The notes beneath the pieces are model-generated. The model had not been told where the DNA came from, did not search any database, and saw only the letters and a list, made by a program, of their open reading frames with translations. From Prorocentrum cordatum (Eukaryota; Sar; Dinophyceae; Prorocentrales; Prorocentraceae), in NCBI GenBank assembly GCA_963575745.1, contig CAUYUJ010007213.1:287892-351891 (forward strand): a stretch of DNA of 64,000 nt, given 5' to 3'. Every line of letters starts with the position of its first letter. Positions within the stretch are counted from its first letter, which is position 1. Below, piece by piece: positions 54,228-64,000 of this stretch. A program made the position numbers and the translations under genes.

Positions 54228-57200
54228 GAGGGCCTCAGTGGACCCTCAACACTTCACAACAGGAGCCTATGGCACCCCCACGAAGTGCTCCAAACTAGCC
54301 CTCATGAGAGTTGCACAAGCAACGGAGACGACACGACGGCCTCAACACAGCTCAAGACGGCGCAAGAGGGCCCCAGTGGACCCTCGATACTTCACACCAG
54401 GAGCCTATGACACCCCCACGAAGTGCTCCAAACGAACCCTTATGAGAGCTGCACAAGAAACGGAGACGACACGACGGCCTCAACACAGCTCAAGACGGTG
54501 CAAGAGGACCCCAGTGGACCCACAACACTTCACAAGAGGAACCTATGACACCCCCACGAAGTGCTCCAAACGAGTCCCCATATCAGCTGCACAAACTACG
54601 GAGACGACACGACGGCCTCAACACAGCTCAAGACGGCGCAAGAGGGCCTCAGTGGACCCACAACACTTCACAACACGAGCCTATAACACCTCCCACGAAG
54701 TGCTCCAAACTAGCCCCCATGAGAGCTGCACAGGAAAACGAGACGACACGACGGCCTCAACACAGCTCAAGATGGCGCAAGAGGATCTCCGTGGACCCAC
54801 AACACCTCACAACAGGAGCCTATGACTCCCCCACGGAAAGCTCCAAACTAGCGCCCATGAGAGCTGCACAAGCAACGGAGACGACACGACGGCCTCAACA
54901 CAGCTCAAGACGGCGCAAGGGGGCCTCAGTGGACCCACAGCACTTCACAACAGGAGCCTGTGACACCCCCACGAAGTGCCCCAAACTAATCCCAATGACG
55001 GCTGCACCAGAAACGGAGACGACACGACGGCCTCAACACAGCTCAAGACGGCGCAAGAGGGCCTCAATGGACCCTCAACACTTCACAACAGGAGCATATG
55101 ACACCCCCACGAAGTGCTCCAAACTTATGCTCATGAGAGCTGAACAGGATACGGAGACGGCACGACGGCCTCAACACAGCTCACGACGGTGCAAGAAGGC
55201 CTCAGTGGACCCTCAACACTTCGCAACAGGAGCCTATGACACCCCCACGGAGTGCTCCATACAAATCCCCATGAGAGCTGCACGAGCAACGGAGACGACA
55301 CGACGGCCTCAACACAGCTCAAGACTGCGCAAGAGGGCCTCAGTGGACCCACAACACTTCACAACAGGAGCCTATGACACCCCCACGAAGTGCTCCAAAC
55401 TAGTCCTCAGGAGAGCTGCACGAGCAACGGATGCGACACGACGGCCTCAACACAGCTCAAGACGGCGCAAGAGGGCCTCAGTGGACCCTCAACACTTCAC
55501 AGCAGGAGCCTATGACACCCCCACGAAGTGCTCCAAACGAGTCCTCAGGAGAGCTGCACAAGCAACGGAGACGACACGACGGCCTCAACACAGCTCAAGA
55601 CGGCGCAAGAGGGCCTCAATGGACCCACAACACTTCACAACAAGAGCCTATGACACCCCCACGAAGTGCCCCAAACGAGTCCTCATGAGAGCTGCACAAG
55701 CAACGGAGACGACACGACGGCCTCACCACAGCTCAAGACGGCGCAAGAGGGCCTCAATGGACCCACAACACTTCTCAACAGGAGCCCATGGCACCCCCAC
55801 GAAGTGCTCCAAACTAGTCCTCATGATAGCTGCAAAAGAAACGGAGACGACACGACGGCCTCAACACAGCTCAAGACGGCGCAAGAGGGCCTCAGTGGAC
55901 CCTCAACACTTCACAACAGGAGCCTGTGACACCCCACGAAGTGCCAAACGAGAAGCTGCCTGCGTGCGAGCGCTGCGAGCAACGGAGACGACACGACGGC
56001 CTCAACACAGCTCAAGACGGCGCAAGAGGGCCTCAGTGGACCCTCAACACTTCACAACAGTAGCCTATGGCACCCCCACGAAGTGCTCCAAACGAGTCCT
56101 CACGAGAGCTGCACAAGCAACGGAGACGACACGACGGCCTCAACACAGCTCAAGACGGCGCAAGAGGGCCTCAGTGGACCCTCAGCACTTCACAACAGGA
56201 GCCGATGACACCCCCACGAAGTGCTCCAAACGAGTCCTCAGGAGAGCTGCGCAAGCAACGGAGACGACACGACGGCCTCAACACAGCTCAAGACGGCGCA
56301 AGAGGCAGTGGACCCACAACACTTCACAACAGGAGCCTATGACACCCCCACGAAGTGCTCCAAACGAGTCCTCATGAGAGCTGCGCAAGCAACGGAGACG
56401 ACACGACGGCCTCAACACAGCTCAAGACGGCGCAAGAGGGCCTCGAGTCCTCATGGACCCAAGATACGGAGACAACACTTCACAACATGGACCCACAACA
56501 CTTCACAACATGAGCCTATGACGCCCCCACGAAGTGCTCCAAATTAATGCTCATGAGAGCTGCACAGGATACGGAGACGGCACGAGGGTCTCAACACAGC
56601 TCAAGACGGCGCAAAAGGGCCTCAGTGGACCCTCAACACTTCACAACAGGAACCCATGACACCCCCACGGAGTGCTCCAAACTAGTCCTCATGAGAGCTG
56701 CACGAGCAACGGAGACGACACGACGGCCTCAACACAGCTCAAGACGACGCAAGAGGGCCTCAGTGGACCCTCAACACTTCACAACAGGAGCCCGCGGCAC
56801 ATTCACGAAGTGCTCCAAACTAGTCCTCAAGAGAGCTGCACAAGAAACGGAGACGACACGACGGCCTCAACACAGCTCAAGACGGCGCAAGAGGGCCTCA
56901 ATGGGCCCACAACACTTCTCAACAGGAGCCCATGGCACCCCCACGAAGTGCTCCAAACTAGTCCTCATGATAGCTGCAAAAGCAACGGAGACGACACGAC
57001 GGCCTCAACACAGCTCAAGCCGGCGCAAGAGGGCCTCAGTGGACCCTCAACACTTCACAACAGGAGCCTATGACACCCCCACGAAGTGCTCCAAACGAGT
57101 CCTCAGGAGAGCTGCACAAGATACGGAGACGACACGACGGCCTCAACACAGCTCAAGACGGCGCAAGAGGGCCTCAGTGGACACACAACACTTCACAACA

Positions 57201-59197
57201 GGAGCCTATGACACCCCCACGAAGTGCTCAAAACGAGTCCTCAGGAGAGCTGCGCAAGCAACGGAGACGGCACGACGGCCTCAACACAGCTCAAGACGGC
57301 GCAAGAGGGCCTCAGTGGACCCTCAACACTTCACAACAGGAGCCTATGGCACCCCCCACGAAGTGCTCCAAACTAATGCTCATGAGAGCTGCACAAGATA
57401 CGGACACGACACGACGGCCTCAACACAGCTCAAGACAGCGCAAGAGGGCCTCAGTGGACCCACAACACTTCACAACAGGAGCCCATGGCACCCCCACGAA
57501 GCGCTCCAAACTAGTCCTCCTGAGAGCTGCACGAGATACGGAGACGACGCGACGGCCTCAACACAGCTCAAGACGGCGCAAGAGGGCCTCAGTGGACCCA
57601 CAACACTTCACAACAGGAGCCTATGACACCCCCACGAAGTGCTCCAAACAAGTCCTCAGGAGAGCTGCACAAGCAACGGAGACGACACGACGGCCTCAAC
57701 ACAGCTCAAGACGGCGCAAGAGGGCCTCAGTGGACCCAAAACACTTCACAACAGGAGCCTATGACACCCCCACGAAGTGCTCCAAACGAGTCCTCATGAG
57801 TGCTGCACAAGCAACGGAGACGACACGACGGCTTCAACACAGCTCAAGACGGCGCAAGAGGGCCTCAGTGGACCCACAACACTTCACAACAGGAGCCTAT
57901 GACACCCCCACGAAGTGCTCCAAACGAGTCCTCAGGAGAGCTGCACAAGCAACGGAGACGACACGACGGCCTCAACACAGCTCTAGACGGCGCAAGAGGG
58001 CCTCAGTGGACCCACAACACTTCACAACAGGGAACTATGGCACCCCCACGAAGTGTTCCAAACGAGTCCTCATGAGAGCTTCACAAGATACGGAGTCGAC
58101 ACGACGGCCTCAACACAGCTCAAGACGGCGCAGGAGGGCCTCAGTGGACCCTCAACACTTCACAACAGGAGCCTACGACACCCCCACGAAGTGCTCCAAA
58201 CGAGTCCTCAGGAGAGCTGCACAAGCAACGGAGACGGCACGACGGCCTCAACACAGCTCAAGACGGCGCAAGAGGGCCTCAGTGGACCCTCAACACTTCA
58301 CAGCATGAGCCTGTGACACCCCCACGAAGTGCTCCGAACGAGTCCTCAGGAGAGCTGCACAAACAACGGAGACGGCACGACGGCCTCAACACAGCCCAAG
58401 ACGGCGCAAGAGGGCCTCAGTGGACCCTCAACGCTTCACAACAGAAGCCTATGGCACCCCCACGAAGTGCTCCAAACGAGTCCTCAGGAGAGCTTCACAA
58501 GATACGGAGACGACACGACGGCCTCAACACAGCTCAAGACAGCGCAAGAGGGCCTCAGTGGACCCACAACACTTCACAACAGGAGCCTATGGCACCCCGA
58601 CGAAGTGCTCCAAACTAATGCTCAGGAGAGCTTTACAAGATACGGAGACGACACGACGGCCTCAACACAGCTCAAGACGGCGCAAGAGGGCCTCAGTGGA
58701 CCCTCGACACTTCACAACAGGAGCCTATGGCACCCCCGAAGTGCTCCAAACTAATGCTCAGGAGAGCTTTACAGATACGGAGACGACACACGGCCTCAAC
58801 ACAGCTCAAGACGGCGCAAGAGGGCCTCAGTGGACCCTCAACACTTCACAACAGGAGCCGATGGCACCCCCACGAAGTGCTCCAAACTAATGCTCAGGAG
58901 AGCTTTACAAGATACGGAGACGACACGACGGCCTCAACACAGCTCAAGACGGCGCAAGAGGGCCTCAGTGGACCCTCAACACTTCACAACAGGAGCCTAT
59001 GGCACCCCGACGAAGTGTTCCAAACTAATGCTCAGGAGAGCTTTACAAGATACGGAGACGACACGACGGCCTCAACATAGCTCAAGACGGCGCAAGAGGG
59101 CCTCAGTGGACCCACAACACTTCACAACAGGAGCCTATGGCACCCCCACGAAGTGCTCCAAACGAGTCCTCACGAGAGCTGCACAAGCAACGGAGAC
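54228..59197 (+). repeat. 138-bp satellite, array B
   Basis: About 36 copies of the 138-bp unit of array A, same orientation. One frame is open for up to 610 codons; it is broken by irregular units near 55930-55980 and 56440-56510 and by single-base indels (57350, 58735, 58770). A variant with CTTTACAAGATACGGAG is confined to the last kilobase (58.6-59.1 kb), a sign of local amplification. The array ends inside a unit at about 59197. Confidence 0.95.
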
Positions 59198-59300
59198 GAG
59201 AGGTGTCACACGTCACGGCCTTCTGGGCGGTGCTGGTCGGGCCGCCCCGCAGAGTGCTTCACTGGGCACGTTGGCGTATTTGCCGCAAGCCCCAGGATAC

Positions 59301-59489
59301 GCATACTCCAGATTTCGTAATAAAGGGAGGGGGGTCTCATTTCGGGGGGGGGTCTCTTCCAGGCAATCTTGGAGGGCCTGGGGGGTCTGGGGACGATGTT
59401 TTGGAGGGTTCTCCCACGGGGGAGGTCTGAAATGGCTTGTATTGGAGGGTCCAGACCCCCTCCCTTTTACTACGAACTCTGGAGTACGC
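59301..59489. mobile_element. MITE-like element with ~35-bp terminal inverted repeats
   Basis: Left end GCATACTCCAGATTTCGTAA, then TAAAGGGAGGGGGGTC (59301-59336). The reverse complement of the right end (59453-59489) reads GCGTACTCCAGAGTTCGTAG then TAAAAGGGAGGGGGTC. The internal part is G-rich and non-coding. It lies about 100 bp beyond array B. No convincing target duplication could be fixed. Confidence 0.75.
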
Positions 59490-59499
59490 ATAGGGTTTG

Positions 59500-59960
59500 G
59501 AACGTCGTCTCCGTGCCTTGCGTGACGCTTCGTGAGCTCGAGGTCGTGCCCGTGGTGCCGAAGTGTCCTCCTCTTGCGCTAGAAGGCGGTTGCGCCGGAT
59601 GCCCCGACTGCGTCCCATTGCCGACGGTACCCGAATGGTGTCCCAACGGCTCGTCGACGGTGTCGCGATGGTTTGTCGGTGTTGTCCCGATGGTGCCCTA
59701 AAAGTCTCCAAATCAATTTCTGATGCTGTCCCGATAGTTGGCTGATGGTAATCCGTGGTGCCCCTTTTTTGCACCGACGCTTGTTGGTGGTAGCCCGTCC
59801 GTGCCCCCCGATGGTGCACCAGAGCGTTGACTTGTCCCCGTGCGGACGGACTGTTTGATGGTGCCACGTGTCTTCCCCGCTGCTTTTCTCAGTGTACAGT
59901 TGTGTCCCGATGTGCCCCCCAAGGCGGGCTGGCGGCGTCCCGAGGGTGTCGCGATGCTGT
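59500..59960 (+). repeat. Degenerate GTGTCCCGATGGTG repeat
   Basis: Loose units of about 10-14 bp based on TGTCCCGATGGTGCCC. Possibly related to the GTCCC decamers. No gene. Confidence 0.6.
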
Positions 59961-60697
59961 CCCGAGGGCGTGCAAATCAGCTGCGCGTCAGGATTAGATC
60001 ATGAGTGGTGCCATTATTGAATCAAAAGGAACAGCATTGGAATGTGAACACTGTGTCTGTTGCGTGCCAACTGCAAGCCAGGTGTGGAGAGAATACAAGT
60101 GTGCAGTGACACAATCGCAGTAGCCCAATGCTAAAGAAAGTATGCATCGGCTGTCGACGCATGTGCATCAAATCTAAGCAATGTGCGAATCAAACATGCT
60201 GTAACCACTCAAAAGGCAGAGCACCTAAATGACGCAAGTATATTTTGTGAGCCGAGTGCGAGTATAACGTGAACAATAGCTGGAATACGTACTATTCAAA
60301 CGCTACGAATGTAAATCGACCAGTGGACGACTGCGAACAACATCGGCATGTAGACTACAATAACAAACCATGCGGAACATGCGGTTCAAAAACAGAGCAA
60401 TATTGGTTCGAAGGTTGTTTGAATTGGGGTACGTGAGAACGCAGTGCTGATCAAATGGGAACCACTTCAAGTGACACACAATGTAAACCGAATGAAGCGT
60501 CAGCGCAAACCAAATGTGCGAGAAAAGAACCTGGCGCGCAATCAAAAAAACACCATCCGGGAACGCGACGGGGTGCATGGCGAATGGATGCAAAGGCAGT
60601 TCAAATACGAGACGCGTGTGAAACAGGCGAGGATCAAAAGAAGCTCGACGGTGCAAAACGGATGTCTGAGCAGGGACCGACCGTCCTGGCATTCCTA
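59960..60697. other. Non-repetitive region, no confident gene
   Basis: Moderately AT-rich unique sequence. Overlapping frames on both strands (60303-60806 minus, 60444-60722 plus) lack convincing composition. Confidence 0.45.
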
Positions 60698-60866
60698 TAG
60701 CCCTACCACGAAATATTCTTAGAATCCAAAGCTGTTCTAAGAACAAAAACGATGTTCTTAGATAAGAAACTCGATGTGATAAAACAAGGCAGGCTCCGCC
60801 AGACATGTTCTAAGAACATCTCGTGGAAACCACACAAGCTCCCTAGAACATTGTTTGGTAGGGCTA
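60698..60866. mobile_element. 169-bp MITE-like element
   Basis: Left TAGCCCTACCACGAAATATT (60698) and, reading the other strand from 60866, TAGCCCTACCAAACAATGTT: terminal inverted repeats matching at about 21 of 27 positions, the first 11 exactly. The interior holds several GTTCTTAGAAC-like words, including the near-perfect palindrome ATGTTCTAAGAACAT. TA at the edges may be a target site. Non-coding. Confidence 0.75.
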
Positions 60867-61190
60867 CAGGCGAGCCAGGACGCTTCGCCACTGCTTGAGA
60901 TCTGGGCCTCCTGCGACCACGAGCCGCGCGCCACTGCTGCGACGGGGGCACGCCCGACGGGAAGCGGCCCCTGGACCCCGTGGCCCGCGGCCTGCCCCCC
61001 GACCGGCTGTGCGTCCTGGCCTCACGCTGCCTCTGCGGATGCCCTGACAGGGGGCACTCGAACAGGCCGACCATGGAAGGAACCATGTGCTTAACATGAG
61101 TAAAAGCATGTTCTAAAAACGTTTCAAACACGCTCTTACGTATATTCAAAAACATGTTTGAAACATGTTTTTAGACATCTGGGAGGTATT
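60867..61190. other. GC-rich segment, possible exon fragment
   Basis: A plus-strand frame at about 60935-61065 reads GGTPDGKRPLDPVARGLPPD then RLCVLASRCLCGCP, with clustered Cys; it has no clear start or stop context. 61085-61180 carries CATGTTCTAAAAACG and AAACATGTTTGAAACATGTTT, palindromic words like those in the preceding MITE. Confidence 0.25.
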
Positions 61191-61855
61191 TGGCAGCGTG
61201 CCCCCTCTCCATTCATCGACTTCCACAAGGCTAGGCGTCCTGGCCTCCCTCGGCTGGCCCCTGGGGCACAGACCAGGCCCTGGGGAGGCCGAGAGCTGGG
61301 GGAAAACCAGCAGGGTGCCGATGCTGCTGCTCCCCGGGCCTCCCCCGGCGGTGCGTTCCGACCAAGGCTTCGAGGCCAATCTCGGGCCGGGCGAAAGGGG
61401 GTGAGAGCAAAGGGAGGGTTTGAGAATCAGCTCGCGTAGCTGATTTTCCCGGCGCCTCCCGGCGCCGGGAGGCGCCCACGTATCGAGGAATGGGCCTGGC
61501 GGTGGGGCCGAAACCAGCTCCGTGCCGCAGATTTCGTACCCCCCCCTTTCCCTATCCCCCCCCTTTCGTTCGGCCCGACAGTCCAGCGGTGGCGACGGGA
61601 GCTTCCCGGGAGGCCCCACACATGGGAAAACGAGGCAAGGGCATCAGCATGGGATATCTTCTGCGCCTCTGAGAAGCGGTGACAAGGATGAGGAGCCCTT
61701 TCCTTCCGCAGCAGAGGACACATCTGCATAAATATGCAGACACTGCGAGTTCCGCGCTGAGCTCTGGGATTGGCGCTGGACCCGCCAGGATCGACGCCTG
61801 TGGCGCCGCTCTCCTGGCACGCTCTCCGCGCGCGCCAGGGAGCAGGGCGACACAT
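61190..61855. other. No gene seen
   Basis: GC-rich sequence with overlapping frames on both strands, none convincing. Confidence 0.45.
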
Positions 61856-61857
61856 CA

Positions 61858-62085
61858 TGTGAGTGCCATTCTTTCTTCGTCGGCTCAGGACTCGAAGGCC
61901 AAGCCAGGACGAAGGTACATTGAGGTGAGGATAAATCGAGACTCCCTGAGATCCGGCGGATCTGGAGGATGTCTCGGACGCCGCGGCCTTCTCAGAGCGT
62001 TCCGGAACGCTCTGAGAGCGTTCCAGAACGCTCTCCGTCCGACGAGTGTCATTCCTACTTCGTCGGCTCAGGACTCAGGACCTCC
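61858..62085 (+). repeat. Duplicated CTTCGTCGGCTCAGGACTC with palindromes
   Basis: CTTCGTCGGCTCAGGACTC occurs near 61878 and 62061. Between them lie a perfect 24-bp palindrome (61992-62015, centre GTTCCGGAAC) and a near-perfect copy (62015-62034, centre GTTCCAGAAC). Confidence 0.85.
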
Positions 62086-62835
62086 TCTTCCTCACGGCGG
62101 CGCGAAGCAACCCCAGCCGCAAACTCCCTGCCGGACCCGCCACACGCCCGTCTCACGGGCATGGGCCGTCGGACCCCGCGGGGCACCTGGACTGCAGAAC
62201 TCTCGGAGAAGGGGCGAGGGGCGAGGATCGGCGTCGTTGTCTCTATCACCGCCCCCACTGGGCCAGGGCACCCTAATTACAGGCCTTGGAAAAAACAGCG
62301 AACACGCATGCCACATTCACCGGTCAACGCCTCCCCCTCCCCCCAGCGTTCAAAGTGGGCGGCGGTTCTGATGAGCTGCACTTCGACCGCAGTCTCCCCC
62401 GCGCATGCCAACTCTGAGTTTGGGGGAGCGCGGGAGTGTCCACACATGGTTTCCCCCTGCCGTAGCACCCCAGAGCCCCCCCCCCCCCAGACGGGCACGG
62501 GTGCCGCGGCACCTGGCCGGAGAGGGCAGCTGTCCCAGCCCGGAAGGAAAGTCGGGCAGCGGGGCCAAGGCCTTCCCAGTGGGGACGGGGACAGGTCTAA
62601 GGATGCTGAGAGGATGGGGAGGGCGCCGGGGGAGGGAGGAGGAGGAAGTGAGGAGGACAGAGGGAGGGAGGGAGGGAGGCGAGAGGGAGGAAAAGGATAA
62701 GGGAGGGAGGGAGGGCGGATGGGGCGACCTCTCAGAGCGCAAACGTGACGTTGCCTCCGCCGAGCGCCTTCTCCTTGGCGGCCTTCTCCTTGGCCGAACG
62801 CAGCCACGCGGGTCTGCGCACCTGAGACACGCGCG
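62086..62835. other. No confident gene; GGGA tract
   Basis: GC-rich sequence. 62636-62720 is an interrupted GGGA/GGA tract. Long overlapping frames on both strands reflect GC content. Confidence 0.45.
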
Positions 62836-62979
62836 AACAGACAGACAGACAGACAGACAGGCAGACAGACAGGCAGACAGGCACACAGGCAATTAGACAG
62901 ACAGGCAGGCAGACAGGCAGACAGACAGAAAGGCAGGCAGGCAGGCAGGCAGACAGGCAGACAAACAGACAGACGGACG

Positions 62980-63027
<48 letters not shown>

Positions 63028-63075
63028 CACAGACACACAGACACACACACACACACACACACACACGCGGACAGA
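62836..63075 (+). repeat. CAGA/CAGG tetranucleotide tract then (CA)n
   Basis: About 190 bp of CAGA and CAGG units (62838-63025) followed by CA dinucleotides (63026-63066). Cys/Val/Leu-rich minus-strand frames are tract translations. Confidence 0.96.
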
Positions 63076-64000
63076 ACACACACACAGACACATGCCAAGC
63101 CACACGTCCCTCCCGACGCGCCGAAGAACCCAACCGGCGGGTAACCAGAGCCTGCTCGGATACGCTCTCGAGCTAATTCGCCCAGCGCGTGCGTGCTGCA
63201 CCGACGCGGGCTGCGCCGAGCCGAGCCAGCGTGAAGCCCAGGTCGGCGGGCGCAATACGTCTGCAGACACGTTATCTTATGTGGTATGTGCATATCTTTA
63301 TGGGGTGTGCCAGAACCATCGCGCGCGCTTCGCTCGCGCGCATGCTCGACTTGCCATGAGGCCAAGCGTATAGCGCGTCAGAGGGGCCGTGCCTGGACGA
63401 TCGGGCCCTTGGCTTGGAAGCCCACGCGTTGGCGCCTGAAGTCGCATTGAGGCTTGGTGCTCGCGGCAGTCATGGGCCATCCTTGGGCAAGATTGCAACT
63501 GTCTTCGGAGCCAGTTGGGCCTCCGAGGCCATCTTCGAGCCACACGTTCGCAACAAATGGAAACTCCAGAAAGGAAGTGAGCAGGAAGGAGGGAGGAGGA
63601 GGAGGGATGAAAGAAGGAGTGGGGGTGAGAACAGGGAGGAGGGAGACGGAGGAGGGTGGAGGGAGGAGAAGGCAGCAGGAAACGAAGGAGAGCACGAGGG
63701 CGAGAGAGGAAGAAGGCGGGAGGGAGAAGGACGGAGAAACCAGGGCAGAGAGAGGGGCGGGTGAGGAGCACGACGAGGAGGCACGGAGCAGGCGCACAAA
63801 AACGCGGCACGGCGGCGCGCCGTGCCTCGAGCTCCGCTCGAGCCCGAGGCGGGGGCAGGCCAGCTGCTGGCCCTCGACGAAACCCTCGGGCCGCACGCAC
63901 TCTCAAAATATGCACCTACAGGGAGGGTGACCGAGAGCCCGCGTGGATGCTCACGGCGGGCCACGCCGGTGCGGATAGGGGTTGTCTAGACGATGTCCAG
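63076..64000. other. No confident gene; hairpin and GGA tract
   Basis: 63322-63342 is a GC hairpin (GCGCGCGCTTCGCTCGCGCG). 63580-63780 is purine-rich GGA/GAA repeat. Frames on both strands are composition-driven. Confidence 0.45.

Noticed and set aside
54545-56377. 610-codon plus-strand open frame
   Set aside because: It is the translation of the 138-bp satellite. A 46-codon period keeps a frame open automatically, and indels elsewhere in the array break it.
60303-60806. 167-codon minus-strand frame and the overlapping plus-strand frames
   Set aside because: Both strands are open by chance and overlap the MITE-like element. No composition or motif supports coding.
62277-63365. 362-codon minus-strand frame, Cys/Val/Leu-rich
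   Set aside because: Runs through the CAGA/CAGG and CA tract; the hydrophobic look is an artefact of the repeat.

Overview
The window looks like nuclear DNA of a dinoflagellate. Two sites on the minus strand (13389-13409 and 3517-3537) carry decayed copies of the dinoflagellate trans-spliced leader, and both sit just upstream of open reading frames. This is the mark of mRNAs copied back into the genome. The rest fits: very long satellites, many trinucleotide and dinucleotide tracts, sparse genes with short exon-like pieces, and multi-exon transposase-like and DNA methyltransferase genes. The species cannot be named from the sequence alone. The window is mostly repeats, so most long open frames in it are satellite translations, not genes.

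Layout. 1-2811: array A of a 138-bp satellite. 2772-3537: a 3'-truncated retrogene with a leader relict, broken by the satellite. 3.6-10.6 kb: microsatellites, a degenerate CCAAGAGGCC-type repeat, and a dispersed element that can be delimited at 9031-9875 because a paralogous empty site lies at about 15958. 10.6-13.4 kb: a 152-bp tandem repeat and an intact 675-residue retrogene with a leader relict. 13.4-22 kb: inverted GAC and decamer tracts, a second copy of the dispersed element, a 9-bp minisatellite and TCC/CT tracts. 22.3-25.7 kb: a multi-exon CACTA-like transposase gene. 29.2-31.7 kb: an uncharacterised multi-exon gene ending in a Lys/Ser/Arg-rich tail. 32.8-33.9 kb: a plus-strand gene with a possible GIY-YIG nuclease domain. 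34.8-36.5 kb: 10-bp satellites. 39.5-43.1 kb: an uncharacterised gene, a cytosine-5 DNA methyltransferase with all its main motifs, and a second copy of that gene's 5' end. 42.6-43.8 kb: 10-bp satellites in the opposite orientation. 45-53.4 kb: minus-strand exon-like segments rich in charged residues, mixed with GGA/TCC tracts. 54.2-59.2 kb: array B of the 138-bp satellite, followed by two MITE-like elements (59301-59489 and 60698-60866). 61-64 kb: GC-rich sequence with palindromes and a CAGA/CAGG tract.

Apart from the GIY-YIG-like gene and a weak exon at 45.6 kb, every credible coding segment is on the minus strand. This agrees with the unidirectional gene arrays known in dinoflagellates. 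I see no operon-like or defence-like system. The most informative items are the leader-tagged retrogenes, the methyltransferase with its partial duplicate, the filled/empty site pair, the 38-bp inverted block at the satellite edge, and the many satellites with a period near 10 bp.
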